In this document: positions 24,841-30,038 of the stretch, piece by piece | Layout: each line of letters starts with the position of its first letter | Position numbering within the stretch: position 1 is the stretch's first letter | Origin: Bradyrhizobium sp. C9 | Lineage (GTDB): Bacteria > Pseudomonadota > Alphaproteobacteria > Rhizobiales > Xanthobacteraceae | Assembly: GCF_002532045.1 (NCBI RefSeq) | Contig: NZ_NWTG01000010.1 | Span: 124,001 to 188,000, forward strand | Reading direction: 5' to 3' | DNA length: 64,000 bases | Notes under the pieces: generated by a model | Databases searched by the model: none | Told to the model about the DNA's origin: nothing | The model's input: the letters and a program-made list of their open reading frames with translations, nothing else | Program-made: the position numbers and the translations under genes

Positions 24841-25123
24841 GCTCTGCCCCTTCTCATTCGCGGGGCGCGCTGCGGATCGGCGGTGGCGCATGCTCCTACC
24901 GACGCTGTCGCGCCCGGTAGGAGTCATCAGCCTTGCGGCGGTTATCGGGGGACTCCATCCCCATCAACACGTCTAATGCTACGGTGCGCAGCCGATACGG
25001 GCAAGCCACTTTCACTGGCAGATGTTGATGGATTTCCACCGCATCGCGAGCCTCGCGCCTTGCAATCAACCAAAGCGCGAATAGAGTGCCGCCCGTAAAT
25101 TTCAAAATTGGATCGTCACCGGG
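24841..25123. other. Intergenic stretch without a supported gene
   Basis: No reading frame here has a convincing start, family match or ribosome-binding site. It contains the promoter region for the TonB-domain gene, but no consensus element was identified. Confidence 0.5.
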
Positions 25124-25573
25124 ATGTTGCGACGGCTCGTTGCTTGTATTGCTTTGTTCTTTGCTGCCACAGGTCCCACACTTGCCGAGGATAGCGCAGC
25201 CCCACAAGCCACCCCTTCAGTTGCGGCATGGAAACAAGGTATTTCCAGCCGGCTGCGCCAAGCTCGGCGTTACCCACCGCTGGCGCCTGGGCAGGGAGGC
25301 ATCGCTAAAGTCAGCTTCAGAATCGATCGCGCAGGGCATCTCATGTCGAGTTGGCTGGTCGAGAACACCGGCATCGCGGCGATAGACGCAGAGGCATTGG
25401 CAATCGTCGAACGCGCCCAACCCTTTGCCGCGATCCCCGACGACGTGAAGGACGACACCGCCGTCCTGACCGTGCCATTCAATTTCGGGAAGGCGCCGGC
25501 GTTCTTCGACGTGGCACCGTGGGACGATCCCGGCCTCAAAGCAAAATTGAATTCGGTCTGCCGCGGTTGCTGA
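25124..25573 (+). CDS. Periplasmic TonB C-terminal-domain protein
   Basis: A 149-residue protein with a Sec signal peptide (residues ~1-21, ending TLAE) and a TonB_C-type domain: RARRYPPLAPGQGGIAKVSFRIDRAGHL and a late TVPFNFG. It lacks the proline-rich spacer and membrane anchor of true TonB, so it is an isolated TonB-box-binding-type or CheA-like domain acting in the periplasm. A C-terminal CRGC pair could form a disulfide or bind metal. No exbB/exbD genes are in the window. Confidence 0.8.
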   Translation: MLRRLVACIALFFAATGPTLAEDSAAPQATPSVAAWKQGISSRLRQARRYPPLAPGQGGIAKVSFRIDRAGHLMSSWLVENTGIAAIDAEALAIVERAQPFAAIPDDVKDDTAVLTVPFNFGKAPAFFDVAPWDDPGLKAKLNSVCRGC

Positions 25574-25628
25574 GCGGCTCGTCCGACGCGGCGGGAGCCA
25601 GTGGTCTCCCGCCGCGCCTGACTTGTTA

Positions 25629-25823
25629 TCACTCATTCATCGACAGCATCGCGTTCAATTCGACCGCAGTCTGCAGCTGCTCGATGCGTGCCGCGATCTG
25701 TTCGCGCTTGACGCCGCGCGGCAACTGCTCGAGCTGGCGCTCGAGCCGCGCCCGGTGTTCGTCGAGGCGCTGCTCGAACGTGTGGGGTTCAGATCGTTTC
25801 CGCTTCTGAATCGTCTTCTGCAT
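25629..25823 (-). CDS. Small coiled-coil protein (64 residues), stress operon second gene
   Basis: A very charged, helical protein: RLDEHRARLERQLEQLPRGVKREQIAARIEQLQTA has heptad spacing of Leu/Ile, so a coiled coil is likely. No family is recognised. The ATG at 25823 has AGGG 6 nt upstream; a GTG immediately before it is the alternative. Its start lies inside the upstream 58-residue gene (35-nt overlap in another frame), implying coupled translation from the EcfG promoter at 25985-26010. Confidence 0.68.
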   Translation of the reverse strand: MQKTIQKRKRSEPHTFEQRLDEHRARLERQLEQLPRGVKREQIAARIEQLQTAVELNAMLSMNE

Positions 25824-25965
25824 CACTCACCCTTGGCGGTTGCAGACCGGGACTATTGGCCCAGCGGTCCAGTTGATCGATGACCTGTGCGTGGCTCGGA
25901 CGCCGCGGCTCAGGGGCTTCCGGTTCCTCGGATAGTTTGCGGGGCAGCTTGACGTGGTTGGTCAT
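25789..25965 (-). CDS. Small acidic/proline-rich protein (58 residues), stress promoter
   Basis: Product begins MTNHVKLPRKLSEEPEAPEP and ends with an acidic SDAEDDSEAETI; a central helix (HAQVIDQLDRWANSP) is likely. No known family. The ATG at 25965 has GGAG 7 nt upstream. An exact EcfG promoter ends only 20 nt upstream of the ATG, giving a very short leader. Its 3' end overlaps the following 64-residue gene. Confidence 0.7.
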   Translation of the reverse strand: MTNHVKLPRKLSEEPEAPEPRRPSHAQVIDQLDRWANSPGLQPPRVSDAEDDSEAETI

Positions 25966-25984
25966 GGCATCACTCCCGCAAGGT

Positions 25985-26010
25985 AACGCGAGAGACCGCC
26001 GGATCGTTCC
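25985..26010 (-). promoter_or_regulatory. EcfG (general stress) promoter of the 58/64-residue gene pair
   Basis: On the minus strand GGAAC-N17-CGTT, exact consensus. It is divergent from the plus-strand EcfG promoter at 26082-26106, with about 70 nt between. Confidence 0.78.
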
Positions 26011-26081
26011 GTTATTTTTTCTCGTAAGTAATTGATTTTGTTTGATAAACTTACTCAGTCGACGTTTTTGTCTCAACCTGT

Positions 26082-26106
26082 GGAACCCGCCGCGACTTGG
26101 CTCGTT
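26082..26106 (+). promoter_or_regulatory. EcfG (general stress) promoter of the ribbon-helix-helix gene
   Basis: GGAAC-N16-CGTT on the plus strand, exact consensus, with the -10 element ending 39 nt upstream of the ATG at 26146. Confidence 0.78.
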
Positions 26107-26145
26107 TAGCAAATTACTCAACTATCTAATTCTGGGCGGTTTGCG

Positions 26146-26388
26146 ATGAATGAGCTTCGCGCTGAACGTCTTCAAGTCATGCTTTCTCCTCAAGAATTAT
26201 CGGCCCTCGACGATTTCCGCTTCAAGCACCGCATGCCGACCCGCGCCGCTGCGGTGCGCGAGCTGCTCAGGCTCGGCCTGGCCGGCGACGGCGTCGATGG
26301 AGGCGCCGGGGTGAAGTCGAGCGAGTATGGGGTGTTTAACCGGGGGCCGGATGGGCACACCCAAGCGGACGCGCCGCAGGAGGAGTAA
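26146..26388 (+). CDS. Ribbon-helix-helix (Arc/CopG-like) small DNA-binding protein
   Basis: An 80-residue protein. Residues 6-45 show the ribbon-helix-helix plan: a short strand (RLQVMLSPQE), helix A (LSALDDFRFKHRMP) and helix B (TRAAAVRELLRLGLAG). The C-terminal 35 residues are Gly/Asp-rich and probably disordered. RHH proteins act as dimeric repressors or antitoxins; no toxin-like gene is adjacent in the same orientation, so a regulator is more likely. An exact EcfG promoter upstream suggests it is a secondary regulator in the stress response. Confidence 0.78.
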   Translation: MNELRAERLQVMLSPQELSALDDFRFKHRMPTRAAAVRELLRLGLAGDGVDGGAGVKSSEYGVFNRGPDGHTQADAPQEE

Positions 26389-26414
26389 CGGCGCGTTGGC
26401 GCCGATGCGGCCGT

Positions 26415-26555
26415 TCAGCCGCCGACGAACAGGTCCACGACCGCTTTCAGCGTGCAGACCACAAGCGCCGACGTGAACATCGCCGTACCGAGATCTGCGA
26501 GATAAAGCAGCTGCGCCTTCTGCTCCGCATCCAGCCGCGCGATCGCCTTGCGCAT
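26415..26555 (-). CDS. Very small membrane protein (46 residues), stress promoter
   Basis: Encodes MRKAIARLDAEQKAQLLYLA followed by a hydrophobic helix (LGTAMFTSALVVCTLKAVVDLFVGG). This resembles a tail-anchored single-span protein with an amphipathic cytosolic head. No family is recognised. GGGAG lies upstream of the ATG, and an exact EcfG promoter ends 22 nt before it, which is the strongest support that it is real. Confidence 0.65.
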   Translation of the reverse strand: MRKAIARLDAEQKAQLLYLADLGTAMFTSALVVCTLKAVVDLFVGG

Positions 26556-26577
26556 GGCCAAGCTCCCTTTTCAGGAG

Positions 26578-26602
26578 AACGCGTCGCGTGAACGTCGGTT
26601 CC
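26578..26602 (-). promoter_or_regulatory. EcfG (general stress) promoter of the 46-residue membrane protein
   Basis: On the minus strand GGAAC-N16-CGTT, exact consensus, with the -10 element 22 nt upstream of the ATG at 26555 and just after the 3' end of the minus-strand EamA transporter gene. Confidence 0.75.
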
Positions 26603-26615
26603 CTCGACCGGCAAC

Positions 26616-27497
26616 TCACGCCCGCTGCAGCGCCAGCATCACGCCGCCGAGCGTCAGCGCCATCGCGCCGATCTCGCGCAGGCCGAGTGGCTCGCCGAGG
26701 ATGATCGCGGCCGAGATCACGCCGATGACCGGCACCAGCAACATGCCCGTCGATGCCGATGTCGGCGGCAGCCGGCGCAACGTCTCGAACCAGGTGAGAT
26801 AGCAGATGCCCATCGGCATCAGCGTCATATAGGCGAAGCAGCCGAGGCCAAACGGCGTGATCGCGGCATAATTCGGGTGCTCGAACAGAACGCCGAGCAG
26901 CAGCATCACCAGACAGCCGATGCCAACCTGCCAGGCGACCACCGCAAGCGGCGGCATCGGCAGCGGCTTGCGGTTCAGCACGTTGCCGAGCGCGAACAGG
27001 ATGGCGCAGGCGAGCGCCAGCGCAATGCCGGTGAGCTTGTCGGCGCTGAACGCAAAGCCGCCTCCGCCGAGCAGGAGCGCGACGCCGGCGACGCCGAGCA
27101 CCAGCGCCGCCAGGTCCCGCAGCGTCGGCCGGCTGTGCAGCACCGGCCAGGCGAACAGCATCGCCCAGATCGGCATGGTGTAGGCGAGCAGCGCACCCTC
27201 GCCGACCGTGACGAACTTCATCGCGATGGTGCCGAAGCCCATCCAGGCGAAGACATTGGTGAAGGAGGCGAACAATAGCCGCGGGACCGCCTCGCGCGGC
27301 ACCGCGAGCGACTGGCCGCGGGCCAGCGCCAGCGTGCCCAGGATCACCGCCGCGCAGGTGCCGGCGAGTCCGCGGGCGAACAGCGGCGGCCATTGCTGCA
27401 GCAGCAGCTTCATCAGCGGCCAGTTCAGGGCCCAGCCGAAAGCCGTCACCACCAGGCAGAGAAAGCCGATCGTTCGGTCGCGTTGCGTCGTGTCCAT
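26616..27497 (-). CDS. EamA/DMT-family transporter, second in the window
   Basis: A 293-residue, ten-helix transporter with two EamA repeats: FGWALNWPLMKLLLQQWPP in the first, and a final VIGVISAAIILGEPLGLREIGAM in the second. Substrate is unknown. It is not closely similar to the EamA protein at 22048-22974 by eye, so it is not a recent duplicate. The EcfG promoter for the next small gene starts just downstream of its stop. Confidence 0.88.
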   Translation of the reverse strand: MDTTQRDRTIGFLCLVVTAFGWALNWPLMKLLLQQWPPLFARGLAGTCAAVILGTLALARGQSLAVPREAVPRLLFASFTNVFAWMGFGTIAMKFVTVGEGALLAYTMPIWAMLFAWPVLHSRPTLRDLAALVLGVAGVALLLGGGGFAFSADKLTGIALALACAILFALGNVLNRKPLPMPPLAVVAWQVGIGCLVMLLLGVLFEHPNYAAITPFGLGCFAYMTLMPMGICYLTWFETLRRLPPTSASTGMLLVPVIGVISAAIILGEPLGLREIGAMALTLGGVMLALQRA

Positions 27498-27577
27498 CGG
27501 CCGCGCTTAGCAGGCGGAAGCGCGAGGCTCCACCGTCCGCGACGCATGTCGGCCCCGAAATCCGTAGCCTTCCGCAA

Positions 27578-27609
27578 GAAAAAAACCGGCGTACCTCTCG
27601 GTACGCCGG
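27578..27609 (-). terminator. Rho-independent terminator of phyR
   Basis: Minus-strand stem CCGGCGTACC / GGTACGCCGG with a four-base loop, followed by eight T on the minus strand. It lies about 31 nt after the phyR stop. Confidence 0.92.
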
Positions 27610-27640
27610 CTTGCACTTTGCCCTCTTGCGTAAACTCAGC

Positions 27641-28453
27641 TCATGCCGACGCCGCGCGCGGCGTGCGGTTGCGCGAGTTGCGCTGGAAGAACAGCGCCTG
27701 GCTCGCCACCGCCGACACCATCGCCGGCTGGAACGGTTTCGAGATCAGGAACGCCGGCTCCGGCCGCTCGCCGGTCAGGAAGCGCTCGGGATAGGCCGTG
27801 ATGAACACCACGGGCACCTCGAAGGTGCGCAGCAGCTCGTTGACGGCATCGAGACCGGACGAGCCGTCGGCGAGCTGGATGTCGGCGAGGATCAGGCCGG
27901 GCTTCTTGTTCTTGGCCAGCGCCACCGCGTCGGAATGGGTGCGCGCAACGCCGATGACGTTGTGGCCGAGATTCTTCACCAGGCTCTCGAGGTCCATGGC
28001 GATGAAGGTCTCGTCCTCGATGATCAGGACGTCGGTGGCGATCTCGGCGGCCATCTCGCGGCCGGCGGCGTCGGTCAGCTTGCGGGTCTCGGCAATGTCG
28101 GTGCCGAGGATGTAGCCGACCTCCTCCTCCGAGAAGCCTTCCAGCGACAGCAGCAGGAAGGCCTGCCGGGGCAGCGGCGTGATGTTGGAGAGCCGGCGCT
28201 CCGGCGGCAACGAGAGCGTCGCCACGTCGGCGGTGTCGTTGTTGTTCACCGACACCGAATTCCAGATCTGGGTGAACAGCCGAAACAGGCCGGCGCGCGG
28301 GCCGTGCGTCTGGTCCAGCAACGATCCGTCCTGCAACAGGGCCTCGAGCATGGCCCCGACATAGGCGTCCCCGGACGCCTGGTTTCCGGTCAGCGCGCGC
28401 GCATAACGGCGCAACAGCGGAAGGTGTTCGGCAACGATCTGCGATCGGGACAT
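27641..28453 (-). CDS. phyR: General stress response regulator PhyR (anti-anti-sigma)
   Basis: Under stress, phosphorylated PhyR binds NepR and frees EcfG. The 270-residue protein has an N-terminal sigma-factor-like domain (residues ~1-135, with AEHLPLLRRYARALTGNQ and LPRQAFLLLSLEGFSEEEVGYIL) and a C-terminal receiver domain with acidic pocket IIEDE, phosphoacceptor Asp in LILADIQL and the conserved Lys in ISKPF. ATG 28453 gives the typical MSRSQIV N-terminus. It diverges from nepR-ecfG, the standard alphaproteobacterial arrangement. A near-consensus EcfG promoter upstream implies positive feedback. Confidence 0.96.
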   Translation of the reverse strand: MSRSQIVAEHLPLLRRYARALTGNQASGDAYVGAMLEALLQDGSLLDQTHGPRAGLFRLFTQIWNSVSVNNNDTADVATLSLPPERRLSNITPLPRQAFLLLSLEGFSEEEVGYILGTDIAETRKLTDAAGREMAAEIATDVLIIEDETFIAMDLESLVKNLGHNVIGVARTHSDAVALAKNKKPGLILADIQLADGSSGLDAVNELLRTFEVPVVFITAYPERFLTGERPEPAFLISKPFQPAMVSAVASQALFFQRNSRNRTPRAASA

Positions 28454-28552
28454 TCCCACTCCATCCTTGTTCGTGAGGCCAACCGGCCTGAAACCCGTAC
28501 CCGGGGGCGGCGTACCAATTTGGGGCAACCCCGGTTCCCCTGCATGCCCGAC

Positions 28553-28577
28553 TACGCGCGAGCGCCGGAAAAGTTCC
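28553..28577 (-). promoter_or_regulatory. EcfG-like promoter (one mismatch) of phyR
   Basis: On the minus strand GGAAC-N16-CGTA, one mismatch in the -10. It lies about 100 nt upstream of the phyR ATG at 28453. Confidence 0.55.
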
Positions 28578-28598
28578 ACGAAATAGTTCCAGCCTTCC

Positions 28599-28623
28599 GG
28601 AACTTTATGCGCAACTTCGCATT
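28599..28623 (+). promoter_or_regulatory. EcfG-like promoter (one mismatch) of nepR-ecfG
   Basis: GGAAC-N16-CATT, one mismatch in the -10, about 85 nt upstream of the nepR start at 28708. Autoregulation of ecfG is known in related bacteria. Confidence 0.55.
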
Positions 28624-28707
28624 AGCTCCTGACCGACGAGGCAACGCGGCCAGCCTCTTTTTTCGAGGAAACATCTTGGAAATCAGAGACTTAACTCCCG
28701 GGGAAGC

Positions 28708-28923
28708 GTGGATCAGATCATGAAGGAAGTAAAGAAGCAGGGCGGTCTCAACGCCGAGATTCAATCGAGAATCGGCCACCAGCTGCGCGCCATGTACGAT
28801 GATGTGGTGCGGCAGGGGGTGCCCGACCGCTTTGCGGAGCTGATCCGCAAACTCGACGGACCCGAGGCTGCCGCGGCGGCCGTGGCCGGGGGCGATACCG
28901 ACAAGAACAATGGAGGGGACTAA
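28708..28923 (+). CDS. nepR: Anti-sigma factor NepR
   Basis: A 71-residue protein that sequesters EcfG until PhyR titrates it. The NepR signature is evident: IQSRIGHQLRAMYDDVVRQG, then VPDRFAELIRKLD. The C-terminal tail is Ala/Gly/Asp-rich. GTG 28708 is used (GGGGA 4 nt upstream); ATG 28720 is an alternative four codons later. Its TAA stop overlaps the ecfG ATG by one base (TAATG), giving coupled translation that keeps anti-sigma and sigma balanced. Confidence 0.93.
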   Translation: MDQIMKEVKKQGGLNAEIQSRIGHQLRAMYDDVVRQGVPDRFAELIRKLDGPEAAAAAVAGGDTDKNNGGD

Positions 28924-29471
28924 TGCCTCTCACCAATGAACTTCGCGACGACATCCTGGCGTCGGTCCCGAGCTTGCGCGCGTTCGCGATCTCGCTGTCC
29001 GGTAACGGCGACCGCGCCGACGATCTGGTGCAGGAGACCCTGCTGCGCGCGATCGCCAATATCGACTCGTTCCAACCCGGCTCGAACCTGCCCGCGTGGC
29101 TGTTCACCATCCTGCGCAACCTGTTTCGCTCCGACTACCGCAAGCGGCGGCGCGAGGTGGAGGACGCCGAGGGCAATTATGCCAAGACGCTGAAGAGCCA
29201 GCCGTCGCAGGCCGCGCATCTGGAGTTCGAGGAATTCCGCGCGGCGCTCGAAAAGCTGCCGCAGGACCAGCGCGAGGCGTTGATCCTGGTTGGTGCCTCC
29301 GGCTTCTCCTACGAAGATGCCGCGGCGATCTGCGGCTGCGCGGTCGGCACCATCAAGAGTCGCGTCAACCGTGCGCGATCGAAGCTCTCCGCGCTGCTCT
29401 ATGTCGACAGCGCCGAGGATTTCGGTCCCGACAACACCGTGCGCGCCGTGATCGGCGGCAATGGCGGATAG
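28923..29471 (+). CDS. ecfG: General stress ECF sigma factor EcfG
   Basis: The 182-residue ECF15-type sigma factor directs RNA polymerase to GGAAC-N16/17-CGTT promoters. Region 2 is seen in ADDLVQETLLRAIANIDSFQPG and LPAWLFTILRNLFRSDYRKRRRE, and region 4 in LPQDQREALILVGASGFSYEDAAAICGCAVGTIKSRVNRARSKL. The start overlaps the nepR stop. A Rho-independent terminator follows at 29495. At least seven exact target motifs lie within the preceding 11 kb. Confidence 0.96.
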   Translation: MPLTNELRDDILASVPSLRAFAISLSGNGDRADDLVQETLLRAIANIDSFQPGSNLPAWLFTILRNLFRSDYRKRRREVEDAEGNYAKTLKSQPSQAAHLEFEEFRAALEKLPQDQREALILVGASGFSYEDAAAICGCAVGTIKSRVNRARSKLSALLYVDSAEDFGPDNTVRAVIGGNGG

Positions 29472-29494
29472 CCAGGCGCGATGCTAGAATGGAG

Positions 29495-29521
29495 AGGCGG
29501 CCCCGATCGGGCCGCCTTTTT
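29495..29521 (+). terminator. Rho-independent terminator of nepR-ecfG
   Basis: Stem AGGCGGCCC / GGGCCGCCT with the loop CGATC-type core, followed by five T, 24 nt after the ecfG stop. Confidence 0.92.
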
Positions 29522-29555
29522 CATTCGGCGTTGGTCCGCAACGGTATCGCGCAGC

Positions 29556-29996
29556 ATGACCAGCAAGACGTACGAAGCGACCATCGTCCTTGAGGGCAGC
29601 ACCTGCTTCATACCGGTGACGTTCGATCCGAAAGTTGTTTTCGGAAAAGTTCGCGCGCCGGTTCTCGTCACGCTGAACGGCTGCACCTATCGAAGCACCA
29701 TCGCCTCGATGGGCGGGCAGGTCTGCATCCCCTTGCGAAAGAGCAACCGCGAGGCAGCCGGGCTAAAGGGCGGCGAGACATTGCAGGTCACGCTCGAGCT
29801 CGATGCCGAACAGCGAACCGTCGACGTTCCGCCCGACCTCGACAAGGCGCTCCCCCCCGCCGCGCGCGCCCGCTGGGATCGGCTCAGCTACACGCAGCAG
29901 CGAGAATGCGTCGAGGCGATCAACGCGGCCAGAAAGCCGGACACGCGCGCCCGCCGGATCGCGCAGACCGTCGTTCGCCTCGATCGACCGTCGTGA
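29556..29996 (+). CDS. DUF1905 / YdeI-like (bacteriocin-protection) protein
   Basis: A 146-residue soluble protein. The N-terminal half fits DUF1905 (a beta-barrel: TYEATIVLEGSTCFIPVTFDP and RAPVLVTLNGCTYRSTIASMGG). The C-terminal half fits the YdeI/OmpD-associated motif (PPDLDKALPPAARARWDRLSYTQQRECVEAINAARKPDTRARRI). Function is not established. ATG 29556 is used. It follows the ecfG terminator, so it is transcribed separately. Confidence 0.85.
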   Translation: MTSKTYEATIVLEGSTCFIPVTFDPKVVFGKVRAPVLVTLNGCTYRSTIASMGGQVCIPLRKSNREAAGLKGGETLQVTLELDAEQRTVDVPPDLDKALPPAARARWDRLSYTQQRECVEAINAARKPDTRARRIAQTVVRLDRPS

Positions 29997-30038
29997 GCCT
30001 GCAGTGTCGTCCCGGCGCGTCGCGCGACGGTCGCGCCA

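Noticed and set aside
24896..25207. 103-codon minus-strand frame upstream of the TonB-domain gene
   Set aside because: Overlaps the start of a supported gene, weak start context and no recognisable pattern.
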